Shown here in pieces: positions 1 to 8,053 of a stretch of 64,000 bases of DNA (its first letter is position 1; every line of letters starts with the position of its first letter). A program made the position numbers and the translations under genes. A model generated the notes under the pieces. That model ran no database searches, was not told the origin of the DNA, and saw only the letters and a program-made list of their open reading frames with translations. This stretch comes from Bacteroidales bacterium (GTDB lineage: Bacteria > Bacteroidota > Bacteroidia > Bacteroidales > WCHB1-69): the NCBI GenBank assembly GCA_023229985.1, contig JALNYF010000001.1:15125-79124 (forward strand), read 5' to 3'.

Positions 1-1224
1 AGATTGGAAAAATTCCTCCGGCATGTTTTTGAGGATGAACTTGATGGCTTTTGTTTTTCCGGCTTCGTTGTAGTTATATTCTTTTTTTATTTTGGTAATA
101 AAAGAAGATTTGCTCTTGAAGGAGCGTGAATCGCGTGAAATTCGGTTACGGAGAGAGTATTCCATGTCATCATCTATATTCACGTAGGATACGGCAATAA
201 GTTGGACAATGTGCCAGCCATAGTTGGTGGCAATCGGCTCAGACACTTTGCCGGCGGGTAGGGTAAGGACAGCCTTAACAAAATCTCCCGTTCGGCGATT
301 GGGGGCAAATGGCTCTACCTGACCGCCTTTATCTTTCGATACCGCATCATCAGAATATCTGGCAGCTACTGTTTCAAAAGGAGTGCCCGCTTTTAATTCG
401 GCCTGAATAAGCGATAATTTAATACGGGAAGAATCGCTCATTTGATGGTCCGCCGCTAAAGTATCGGAAACGAAAATTTGTCCGATACTGATACTTTTGA
501 TGGCCTGAATGATGTCGGTTACATAAACCAAGTGATAGCCGAATTGGCTGCGAATCGGCATGGAGATTTGTCCGATTGGGGTGTTGTAAGCTGCTGTTTC
601 AAAGGGATATATTAAATCTAATACGGTAAAATAACCTAAGTCCCCTTGGTTGCCCGGGTGTACGCGTCCGTTTTGCGGGTTCGTCATGTCGCGAGCTGAC
701 GGGTCTTCAGAAAATTTTACCGCTGCGTCGGCAAATGTATAAAGACTCGAAAGAATCTCTTCGCGAATGGTAAGGGCTTTCTTATAAGCTGCCATCGTGT
801 CTTTTGGGGAGGCATTTTCCGGACAATTAATCAAAATATGAGAGGCTCTCACGTGGTATTTTGCTCTTGCTTTTGCTTCGTTCATCAACTGTTCCGTCAC
901 CTCTTTATCTATCAAATATTGTTGTGAAGATTGTTTCTGATACGAAAGTAACTCTGTCTTAAATTGTTTGAGCGTATCTAATTGTAAAGCTTCGCCCTCT
1001 TTTACTTTCATTTTAAAATTGATAAATAACTCTAAGTACTCGCGCAGGTCTTTTTCGGTTGCGGTCGTGAGATTGTTATTTTTGGAGTATGTCTTCAAAA
1101 ATTCATCTTTTGTAACGGACTCATTTCCAATCGTTACCAACACATTTTTTTCTTCTTGTGCAAAAGATGTGTATGCGGCTGACCATAATAGTAAAGTACA
1201 GATAAAAGCAATTTTTAATTTCAT
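1..1224 (-). CDS. SurA/PpiC-type peptidyl-prolyl isomerase (partial, C-terminus beyond window)
   Basis: This is a periplasmic folding chaperone/cis-trans prolyl isomerase of the SurA/parvulin type that would act on outer-membrane or secreted proteins. The start at 1224 is followed by a clear signal peptide ending near ...YTSFAQ (residues 1-23). A helical chaperone region follows (about 25-120), then two rotamase modules: one around residues 125-235, opening with RASHILI and containing GDLGYF and SQFGYHLVYV, and a second around 240-345, containing the KDKGGQ and NYGWHIVQLI signatures. About 408 residues are visible and the gene runs out of the left edge, so the C-terminus is missing. It is the first visible gene of a minus-strand region. 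The fold is clear; the exact subfamily is not, because the end is missing. Confidence 0.9.
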   Translation of the reverse strand, partial: MKLKIAFICTLLLWSAAYTSFAQEEKNVLVTIGNESVTKDEFLKTYSKNNNLTTATEKDLREYLELFINFKMKVKEGEALQLDTLKQFKTELLSYQKQSSQQYLIDKEVTEQLMNEAKARAKYHVRASHILINCPENASPKDTMAAYKKALTIREEILSSLYTFADAAVKFSEDPSARDMTNPQNGRVHPGNQGDLGYFTVLDLIYPFETAAYNTPIGQISMPIRSQFGYHLVYVTDIIQAIKSISIGQIFVSDTLAADHQMSDSSRIKLSLIQAELKAGTPFETVAARYSDDAVSKDKGGQVEPFAPNRRTGDFVKAVLTLPAGKVSEPIATNYGWHIVQLIAVSYVNIDDDMEYSLRNRISRDSRSFKSKSSFITKIKKEYNYNEAGKTKAIKFILKNMPEEFFQS

Positions 1225-1248
1225 CTTGTTTCGATTTAATATGTTGAT

Positions 1249-1677
1249 TTATATAATGTTATCATCATTTGTGAGCTTGGTATAGACGAAAGTTTCGGAA
1301 ATATTAAGGATGTGGTGGTCTAATTTGTTGAGTAAGGCGTATAGTCTGCTGTAGAAAATTCCTTTGGATAAGTATAAAAACGGTTGATGATGTGCTACAT
1401 CCAAATCCCCGATGGCATTTGACAATTTTAATAGCCGCGCATTTGCAAAACTGGCGACCATTACGGTCGTAGCCGATGATGATGGCACGGCTGCCGTTAA
1501 GGATGTTCCGGTAAAAACTACCTTCATAGGATGGGAGGTAAGACGTGCAGAATCATTACGAAATCTTTGATTTGTAATATATTGCAAGTTTTCGCTCATA
1601 TATTTTATCCCCAACAAAAATAGTAATAGCGAACCCATCAAGTGTACGCATAACAGAATGATTGAAGTACTATCCAT
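1249..1677 (-). pseudogene. Remnant of a Na+/phosphate cotransporter with an internal deletion
   Basis: The first 90 residues resemble the N-terminal membrane domain of the Na/Pi (PNaS/NptA) cotransporter family: a hydrophobic helix with LLLFLLGIKYMSENL, then a TG...T segment and SSSATTVMVASFANARLL, close to the QSSSATTVM hallmark but with the Gln replaced by Pro. A functional member would continue for about 500 residues. Here the frame instead jumps to a short tail (LLNKLDHHILNISETFVY) resembling the last helix of the PhoU-like C-terminal domain of the same family. The simplest reading is an internal deletion joining the two ends, leaving a 142-residue relic. I start at 1677 because a -7 promoter box lies just upstream; an in-frame ATG at 1734 also exists. 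Pi transport is very unlikely. Confidence 0.7.
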
Positions 1678-1695
1678 GTGGTAGAAAATTTGCTG

Positions 1696-1703
1696 CAAAA
1701 ATA
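1696..1703 (-). promoter_or_regulatory. Bacteroidota -7 promoter box upstream of the Na/Pi remnant
   Basis: Read on the minus strand this is TATTTTTG followed by CAGC, matching the TAnnTTTG(C) box of the Bacteroidota primary sigma factor. It lies about 20 bases before the ATG at 1677. No convincing -33 TTTG was seen. Its survival suggests the relic may still be transcribed. Confidence 0.5.
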
Positions 1704-1732
1704 AGAAATTTCCCTTATAAATTGATACAATC

Positions 1733-1753
1733 ATTCTACAATTATTGTAGAAT
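1733..1753. repeat. Perfect inverted repeat with 10-bp arms
   Basis: ATTCTACAAT and its exact reverse complement are separated by a single base, 16 bases past the stop of the adjacent T9SS protein. It could act as a weak 3'-end hairpin for that transcript, but neither strand carries a strong U tract, so the terminator role is uncertain. Confidence 0.45.
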
Positions 1754-1769
1754 CTTGATAAAATTAATT

Positions 1770-4205
1770 TTACAGCACAGTTACGATTCCGTGGTATTTT
1801 TCTTTTTTATGAATATCTACGGGTTCTGCAAAAATGACGTAAGTATAGGTTTGATTTTGGAATATTTTGCCGTTTACGGAGCCGTCCCATTTGAAATGCG
1901 GATCTTCCGAATGGTAAACCAACATTCCCCAACGGTTGTAAATAAAAATCTCAAATTCTCCGACTTTTGTTCCTTCCGGCAGCGCGAAATAGTCGTTGAT
2001 GCCGTTGCAGTCGGTAGGAGTAATGGCATTGGGAAGATAAATATTGAACGGACATCTTTCAATAAGAATTGACGCAACTCCCTTACAGTCACCATCTTGT
2101 GCGGTAACATAGTATGTTCCGGCGAACAGAGCGGTAATCTGGGGCGTTGTTTCGCCGGTACTCCATAAAATAGAGGGGGCGTTTGTTTGTGCTACCAAGA
2201 TGGCTTGGTGATTTTCACAGAAATCCTCTGTCTGATTCTCAATGCTGATGTCAATATCGGTATTCAGTGTCACTTCAATATCATCGTTGGCTTCACACCC
2301 ATTGCTGTTGGCAACGATTACGGAATATATTCCGGGTTGTGAAACGGAAATGGAGGGTGTGGTCGCGCCGTTACTCCACAAATAGGTGTCGAAGCCGGTT
2401 CCTGCGTTGAGTATGACGGGAAATTGATAATCGTAACAAATCGAAATATCGTTGCCTAATGAAACAGAGGGGCGAGGGGCGTATGTCAGGTTTAATTCCA
2501 AAATACTGTCGCACATTCCGGAGAGGTCTATTGTATCGCGATAAGTGCCGGGCTGTGTAACTGTCAGTCCGTTAAAAAGATAACTCTCACCCGGACAAAT
2601 GGTGACGTTGGTTACAATCGGGTCAATCGGCGCAATGTGTACAAGGGCAGTGATGGTATCGAAGAAATCATTAAAACAGTTGGAGGTAACGCGCTCAATG
2701 ATAACGGTAACGATATAGGTGCCGGGAATTGGATATTGGTGTACCACGATTTCTCCGTCACCGGTTTGCCCATCGCCAAAATCCCAATGGATGGCCGTAT
2801 AATCGTAATCTACCTCTGCTTCAAAAGTGATGGGATTGAACTGACATTCACTAGCACCATTCAATAAAGCGGATACCGGAATGTCATTAATGAGTACTTG
2901 GCGGTTCAGGTTGACGGCACTTGCACCTACCGAATAAGAATAACTTTCACAGTTTCCCAATCCATAAACGTGCGCAATGAACCCGTCTTGGCTGTTTCGC
3001 AGGGTGTGTGATCCGTAGGCAAGCGTTATTTTGGCGTATGAATACAAGGGATTACCGCTCACCGGACTAAATTGTGCTGCAATGTTGCTGCCATCTAATG
3101 TCATGCCTGCCACATCATCTGTTTCAGTAACGATATTGACGAAATGGTATTGCGTAACATCAACGGTAAATGTTCCAAATGTTATCTCATTGATTTTTTG
3201 TTCAATAGGATTAATGACCACCATGGATGGGTCGCCATTGGTACCGCCGTAGTCATATCCTGTGAAGTAAAGGAAAACGGATGCAGGTTCGGATGTTTCA
3301 AGAAATGCGGAGGCTTCAGAACTTTGCATCTCAAATTCGAAAGTAGCACCGGCATTGATAACTGAAAGCAATGAACCGTTCTTGGTAATTCTACAATTAT
3401 CGTTGAGTGCTGTCACGCGAATGATGTCATTCGAGCGCATACTGGAAGTGGTAAGCACGAATTTCTTTCCCCAATAAGCTACGGGAATCGATTGTTCCAC
3501 GATATGGTCGCAGCAGCAGTTGCTTGAACGAACATTGACGCATATATTTCCACTTAAAACGGCAATTTTCTTGCAATCTCGCGCAACAATTCGCGTGCCG
3601 GAAAAGTCCCCTAAATTCGAGGCTACCTGATAACACTGTCCGCGATTAAGGGTTACCGAAAAAGTTGTATTGGCAGGACGCCCATTCTCCGTTGAGTTGG
3701 TCGGCGTTATATCTACAACCGTATTGTTTTCATCCGCTATTATCGCAAAAACACAGCTGCGGACCGTGACAGGATAGGTTTGAATCATGTATTCTTCCAT
3801 CAAGGTCGGTTGAGGCAGCACGTTGGTGATGTCAAATGATGCGCTGGTAAGATTGGAAGAATAGACCGAAACCGTATCGGTAGCCGTAACAAAAAGTCCC
3901 GTATTTGTAACGGATTCACTATTAATAGTATAAGCTTGGGCTTGCGGAATGACTATTTCTGTTACCAAACCTTGCGTAACGGTGAACGGCATATTCCACC
4001 CCGTATTCGGATTGTTAATATTTCCACTGCAACTGCGCGAACCGGTAATAATCAATTTTAATTCTAATGAATACCCTTCATCAATATTTTCCAAGAATGT
4101 AACCCAAAACTGTTTGCCTAAAGTGGAGTTGCTTTGCGCAAAACTTCCCACAACAGAGGTAACGAATAACAGTGCAACGAAAAAAGCTTTTATGATTCCT
4201 TTCAT
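1770..4205 (-). CDS. IgGFc-binding-domain surface protein with PKD and T9SS type B (CHU_C) C-terminus
   Basis: This is a predicted large secreted or cell-surface protein of unknown ligand. It starts with a signal peptide (residues 1-23, ending GSFAQ). Residues about 28-430 match the IgGFc-binding N-domain type common in Bacteroidota, recognisable by GKQFWVTFLE, IVIPQAQAY and VVDITPT. A PKD domain (about 450-530) has HWDFGDGQTGDG. A Cys-containing module (ICPGESYLFNG) follows, then Ig-like segments with LWSNGATTPS-type repeats. The last ~90 residues (IYLPNAITPT to the end, with FIYNRWG) form the gliding-motility-associated C-terminal domain used as a T9SS sorting signal. It lies 13 bases downstream of a longer paralogue in the same orientation, so the two are probably cotranscribed. 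Adhesion or binding is an inference only. Confidence 0.88.
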   Translation of the reverse strand: MKGIIKAFFVALLFVTSVVGSFAQSNSTLGKQFWVTFLENIDEGYSLELKLIITGSRSCSGNINNPNTGWNMPFTVTQGLVTEIVIPQAQAYTINSESVTNTGLFVTATDTVSVYSSNLTSASFDITNVLPQPTLMEEYMIQTYPVTVRSCVFAIIADENNTVVDITPTNSTENGRPANTTFSVTLNRGQCYQVASNLGDFSGTRIVARDCKKIAVLSGNICVNVRSSNCCCDHIVEQSIPVAYWGKKFVLTTSSMRSNDIIRVTALNDNCRITKNGSLLSVINAGATFEFEMQSSEASAFLETSEPASVFLYFTGYDYGGTNGDPSMVVINPIEQKINEITFGTFTVDVTQYHFVNIVTETDDVAGMTLDGSNIAAQFSPVSGNPLYSYAKITLAYGSHTLRNSQDGFIAHVYGLGNCESYSYSVGASAVNLNRQVLINDIPVSALLNGASECQFNPITFEAEVDYDYTAIHWDFGDGQTGDGEIVVHQYPIPGTYIVTVIIERVTSNCFNDFFDTITALVHIAPIDPIVTNVTICPGESYLFNGLTVTQPGTYRDTIDLSGMCDSILELNLTYAPRPSVSLGNDISICYDYQFPVILNAGTGFDTYLWSNGATTPSISVSQPGIYSVIVANSNGCEANDDIEVTLNTDIDISIENQTEDFCENHQAILVAQTNAPSILWSTGETTPQITALFAGTYYVTAQDGDCKGVASILIERCPFNIYLPNAITPTDCNGINDYFALPEGTKVGEFEIFIYNRWGMLVYHSEDPHFKWDGSVNGKIFQNQTYTYVIFAEPVDIHKKEKYHGIVTVL

Positions 4206-4218
4206 AATGGTAAATTTT

Positions 4219-6828
4219 TCATATAACGAAAATACTTCCGCTATACATGTGTTTTTTTAATTCGTAAACGGGCTTGATAATAATCTTATAGGTAAATACA
4301 TTATTATTGGCAATTTTACCATTTACCGTTCCATCCCAGCTAAAGTGCGGGTCTGTAGAATGATAGACAATTTCTCCCCAGCGGTTGTAAATAAAAATCT
4401 CAAATTCATCAATAATTTTGGTAGTCGTCATGCAGAAAACATCATTCATCCCGTCCATAAAAGTCGGGGTAATGCAGTTCGGTAAATAGATGTCAAGAGG
4501 GCAAGTCGGGATTTCGATGATGGCGGTGGCATCGCATTTTCCGTCGTAAGCGCGAACCGAATAGCGTCCGAAGTGATGAATTTCAATGGTTTCCGTTGTT
4601 TCGCCGGTGTTCCATAAAATGTTAGGGGCATTGGTTACGGCGGTTAGCAATCCGCTGCCGGTTTCGCAGAGTTCTTCCGTTTGGTTCATAATTTCAACAT
4701 CAATATTGCTTTGAAGGGTAATAGTGACTTCGGCATCGCCTTGGCAGCCGGAATTATTATATACCAAAACGGAGTAAGTGCCGGGGCTGTTGACTTGAAT
4801 AGAGGAAGTTGTTTCGCCCGTGTTCCATTGGTAGCCGGCGTAGTTTCCGCCGGGACTCAAAATGACGGGAAATTCCGAATCGGAGCAAAGCGTCAGGTCA
4901 TTCCCTAAGGAAACTGTCGGTATTGCTGCATAGCTGATCGTCAATTCCACAATGCTGTCGCAGCCGGCAGATGTGGCAATAGTGTCGCGATAAACGCCGG
5001 GTGTTGAAAGTGTTATACCATTAAAAAGATAACTCTCGCCGGGGCAAAGCACTACTTGAATGGGAATAGGGTTACTTGGAATAACCGATAACGTTAATTC
5101 CAGAACGCTATCACATTCCGAGTCAGTACTCAAAGTGTCCAAATATACACCGGGGGCGGTTAAAATTGTGCCGTTGAAATCATAACTTCCTCCCGGACAA
5201 ATAGTTGCAGAAATCGGAATCGGGTCAGGCGGCGGAATATTAACGATTGTATATAACGTGTCTTGCATCGCATTCATGCAGTTGTTGACCACTCGGTCAA
5301 TGACCACCATGACATTATAACTACCGGGTTGTAAGTAGTTATGGGTAACAACATCGCCGATTGCGGTGGAATCATCACCAAAATACCAAGTAATAAAATT
5401 ATAATTATAGCCGACATCAATGCTAAAATCGATAGGCATATTAAAGCAATACTGTTGATTATCTGGAATATTGGCGGTATTTACATCGTTCACGAAGACC
5501 TGATTGGTGAAATTAATGGCGTTAGAACCTACGGAATAAGCGTAAGAGGTAACATTGAGCAATCCATAGACATGGGCAATAAACCCGCTGTCACTTTCTA
5601 AGGTATGGGTGGCATGCGCAATCGGCAGACGAGCGAACGAAAAAGTATTGTTGCCGTTCAACGGCATAAATTGTGGTCCAATATTGGTGCCGTCTAACCT
5701 GAGCGAATTCACATTAGATGTAGGCGTTACGATATTTACGTAGTGATTGATTACATCACTGTATTCGTAAGTACCGAAAGTTATTCTTTTGATACGTTGT
5801 TCAATGGGGTTAATAATCACCATAGCGGGGTCGCCGTTGGTGCCGGCGCAACTTTGCCCTACCAGATACAAATAGGTAATGGCGGGACCGGAGGTTTCAA
5901 TGAAGCAAGAACCCTCGGTCGATAATAGTTCAAATTCGTATGTACCGCCCGCGTTGAGGGTACTCACCACACTACCGTTCTTTGATACGGTCGTATTGTT
6001 ATTATAGGCAGTAACCCTGACTCTGTCACGTGAGCGGTCTCGGGAAGTGGTCACTGCAAATTTTGTTCCCCAATAGGCGGTGGGGAGCATCGGTTCATAA
6101 ATATGGTCGCAATAAGTACATGATATCGGGACATTGGTGCATTTGTGACCGGCAAAAACGACAATTTTTTTGCAGTCACGGGCGATGACCCTAGAACCGG
6201 AAAAATCGCCGTTCGCAGATGTTGTTACAAGTTGATAGCAATTTCCCTGATTGAGGGTGACGCTGAACGTACTGCCGGCGGGATTACCTCCGGTAGTGGC
6301 TGCCGTTGGAGTAATATCAACGGTAGTGTTGTTTTCCGTCGCCACTATCAAAATCGAGCTGCCGTTTAAATTGGGATTATAAGTCTGAATCAGATATTCG
6401 TCAAGAAGTGCGTGCGTTGGCAAAAGATTGGCACCGTCAAAGGATCCGTAGCGGTAGTTCATGGAATAGGCCGAAATGGTGTCGGTAGCCACGATATGCA
6501 AGCCCATATAGGAAATTCCAGATTCTGTCGTAACATATCCTTGAGCTTGTGGAATCACTACATCTACTCGTCCGTTATTGGTAAGTGTAAAATTGGTACT
6601 CCAGCCGGTTGAGGGGTTTGAAATGGTTCCCGTGCAAGCCCGTTCAGCGGAAAGAATTACGCATATTTCTTCAGGTGTACTGGCAGCCTGCATGAAAGCG
6701 AACCAAAAATCACGCCCTTGTGTTGAGGGAACTTGCGCCCGGATTGGGGAATAAATAAAAAATGTTACAATACAAAGTATTGATAATAAGTAATTTTTGT
6801 TTGAAAATTTATACAAGTAAGCCTTCAT
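4219..6828 (-). CDS. IgGFc-binding-domain surface protein with T9SS type B (CHU_C) C-terminus, paralogue of the next gene
   Basis: The architecture matches its downstream neighbour: signal peptide (about 1-31), IgGFc-binding N-domain (about 36-440, with GRDFWFAFMQ, VVIPQAQGY and TTVDITPT), PKD (ITWYFGDDSTAIG), Cys-containing repeat modules, Ig-like segments and a C-terminal gliding-motility/CHU_C sorting domain (IYLPNCITPT, FIYNRWGEIVYH). It differs by an extra copy of the roughly 55-residue CPG(G/E)SY(D/L)FNG module: two here against one in the paralogue, which accounts for most of the length difference. A TATCTTTG box lies about 35 bases upstream of the ATG, making this the first gene of the pair. 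The ligand is unknown. Confidence 0.88.
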   Translation of the reverse strand: MKAYLYKFSNKNYLLSILCIVTFFIYSPIRAQVPSTQGRDFWFAFMQAASTPEEICVILSAERACTGTISNPSTGWSTNFTLTNNGRVDVVIPQAQGYVTTESGISYMGLHIVATDTISAYSMNYRYGSFDGANLLPTHALLDEYLIQTYNPNLNGSSILIVATENNTTVDITPTAATTGGNPAGSTFSVTLNQGNCYQLVTTSANGDFSGSRVIARDCKKIVVFAGHKCTNVPISCTYCDHIYEPMLPTAYWGTKFAVTTSRDRSRDRVRVTAYNNNTTVSKNGSVVSTLNAGGTYEFELLSTEGSCFIETSGPAITYLYLVGQSCAGTNGDPAMVIINPIEQRIKRITFGTYEYSDVINHYVNIVTPTSNVNSLRLDGTNIGPQFMPLNGNNTFSFARLPIAHATHTLESDSGFIAHVYGLLNVTSYAYSVGSNAINFTNQVFVNDVNTANIPDNQQYCFNMPIDFSIDVGYNYNFITWYFGDDSTAIGDVVTHNYLQPGSYNVMVVIDRVVNNCMNAMQDTLYTIVNIPPPDPIPISATICPGGSYDFNGTILTAPGVYLDTLSTDSECDSVLELTLSVIPSNPIPIQVVLCPGESYLFNGITLSTPGVYRDTIATSAGCDSIVELTISYAAIPTVSLGNDLTLCSDSEFPVILSPGGNYAGYQWNTGETTSSIQVNSPGTYSVLVYNNSGCQGDAEVTITLQSNIDVEIMNQTEELCETGSGLLTAVTNAPNILWNTGETTETIEIHHFGRYSVRAYDGKCDATAIIEIPTCPLDIYLPNCITPTFMDGMNDVFCMTTTKIIDEFEIFIYNRWGEIVYHSTDPHFSWDGTVNGKIANNNVFTYKIIIKPVYELKKHMYSGSIFVI

Positions 6829-6861
6829 TTAGCAAATTAATTCTTTAACATTAATATGACG

Positions 6862-6869
6862 CAAAGATA
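6862..6869 (-). promoter_or_regulatory. Bacteroidota -7 promoter box for the IgGFc/CHU_C gene pair
   Basis: On the minus strand the sequence reads TATCTTTGCG, matching TAnnTTTG, with a leader of about 27-30 bases before the ATG at 6828. No clear -33 element was found. Confidence 0.6.
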
Positions 6870-6918
6870 AAAAAAATGTTGCCTCACTTCCACTTTTTTT
6901 AAAAAATAAAAAAAAAAA

Positions 6919-6940
6919 CGGAAAGATGTGAATCTTTCCG
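6919..6940 (-). terminator. Rho-independent terminator after the small lipoprotein gene
   Basis: CGGAAAGAT and ATCTTTCCG form a perfect 9-bp stem with a 4-base loop, 22 bases past the stop of the lipoprotein gene. Read on the minus strand the stem is followed by a long U tract (the A-rich stretch at about 6900-6918 on the plus strand). It separates the lipoprotein pair from the promoter of the surface-protein pair. Confidence 0.85.
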
Positions 6941-6962
6941 TTTTTGACAATGAAAAAAAAGA

Positions 6963-7325
6963 TTATCTACCACCTTTTTTTACATTAGTTCCTTCTTTTT
7001 TTACTTCTGTTTGAGTGGCATTAACAGTTTTGTCAACTGCTTTTTCAACAGTTTTTTGTACAGTTGTGTTTTCTTTTTGAGTCGTTGTTGCTGGTTTGGT
7101 AGCTTTGTCTGTCGGTGTAGCTGCGGTTTCGTTAGCTGCTAATTCAGCTGCAATAGCATCAGCAATAGCTGCAGAATCAGCTTGAGCTTTAGCGATAGAA
7201 TCTAATCTTGCTTGTTCTGCTACTTGATTCAAAGAATCTTGATTAACGGTAACTTCTTTTTCAGTTTTGGTTCCGCAAGCAACGAATAAACCGGCTGCTA
7301 ATAATACAAAAAATAATTTTTTCAT
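6963..7325 (-). CDS. Small Ala/Thr/Lys-rich lipoprotein, function unknown
   Basis: This 120-residue protein has a short lipoprotein signal with the lipobox FVAC at about residues 14-17, so it should be lipidated and membrane-anchored in the periplasm or on the surface. The remainder is low-complexity: an Ala-rich, probably helical region (about 30-65, DSIAKAQADSAAIADAI) followed by a Thr/Lys/Val-rich tail (TTTQKENTTVQKTVEKAVDK) ending in basic residues. No enzymatic motif is visible. Similar proteins are frequent in Bacteroidota as abundant envelope lipoproteins. It lies 44 bases downstream of another lipoprotein gene in the same orientation and is followed by a strong terminator, so the two probably share a transcript. 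Confidence 0.8.
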   Translation of the reverse strand: MKKLFFVLLAAGLFVACGTKTEKEVTVNQDSLNQVAEQARLDSIAKAQADSAAIADAIAAELAANETAATPTDKATKPATTTQKENTTVQKTVEKAVDKTVNATQTEVKKEGTNVKKGGR

Positions 7326-7369
7326 TTTTTTCTAATTTTAAATTGGTTGATATATTTAAGGTCTAATGA

Positions 7370-7918
7370 TTATTTTGCAGGAACGTATGTTAAAGTGAAG
7401 GTGTAAGTTCCGGGAGCTTTTGTAGTTTCTTCGACTTCAGTAAAAGTATAGTTTACTTTTAAAACATCTTCCGTTAATTCAACGACTTTTACACTTTCAA
7501 CAGCGGCATCATAGAAGAAAGGGATTTGCATATCCATGGTCATTGCATCTTCATTCAAACTGTAACTTCCTATTGAAGATTCGTCTGCGGCTTGGTTATC
7601 GCAAACATCGTCACCCGGGTTCATATATTCGAAACCATCTTCTTTGAATGTGATAATGTCGTCTTTTTCGCAATCGAAAACATATCCGTCAAATAAGTTG
7701 CCAATTTGGCCACCTCCATTCAAGTTGTATGCAGGTGATGACGTTGCTGTACTTAAAGTCCAACCTTTTTTGATTTGTAACATTTCAGTCATTGTTTTTT
7801 CTTTTGTACAAGAAGAGAAAGCAGTTTGTATGCTTGCTTTCTCTTCTTTTGTACAAGAAGAGAAAGCAAGCATACAAACTGCTGCTACTACGATAATACT
7901 TAAAGTGCTCTTTTTCAT
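7370..7918 (-). CDS. Lipocalin-like lipoprotein with a duplicated lipobox
   Basis: This 182-residue envelope lipoprotein of unknown function resembles the small lipocalin-like Bacteroidota lipoproteins: a WTLSTA-type opening strand, ITFKEDGFEY, then DxxSIGSYSLNEDAMTM and a strand-rich C-terminus ending FTLTYVPAK. The start is placed at MKKSTLSIIV because it opens a signal peptide directly; an upstream in-frame ATG at 7990 only adds an atypical leader. The signal region is odd: the lipobox segment LAFSSCTKE is followed 15 residues later by TAFSSCTKEK, because the DNA carries a 25-bp direct repeat and a perfect 29-bp inverted repeat there. Either cysteine could be lipidated, the first more probably. 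No ligand is evident. Confidence 0.75.
   Translation of the reverse strand: MKKSTLSIIVVAAVCMLAFSSCTKEEKASIQTAFSSCTKEKTMTEMLQIKKGWTLSTATSSPAYNLNGGGQIGNLFDGYVFDCEKDDIITFKEDGFEYMNPGDDVCDNQAADESSIGSYSLNEDAMTMDMQIPFFYDAAVESVKVVELTEDVLKVNYTFTEVEETTKAPGTYTFTLTYVPAK
7820..7883. repeat. Perfect 29-bp inverted repeat (6-base loop) inside the lipoprotein signal region, overlapping a 25-bp direct repeat
   Basis: The arms 7820-7848 and 7855-7883 are exact reverse complements around the loop TTGTAC. A 25-base direct repeat (7799-7823 and 7844-7868, offset 45 bases, or 15 codons in frame) overlaps it. The pattern is what one template switch during replication would leave: a stretch of the signal-peptide coding strand copied in inverted orientation and then the lipobox region re-copied. 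The reading frame stays open throughout. Confidence 0.9.
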
Positions 7919-8053
7919 AACTTTATAAATTTTAATTGATAATAGATTTGTTAGAGCAATATTACTATTATTTTTAATATGATTACTCATTTTTCATTTT
8001 TTTTAACTTTTTTTATATTTTATTGATATTCAAAATGTTGTATATCATACTTG

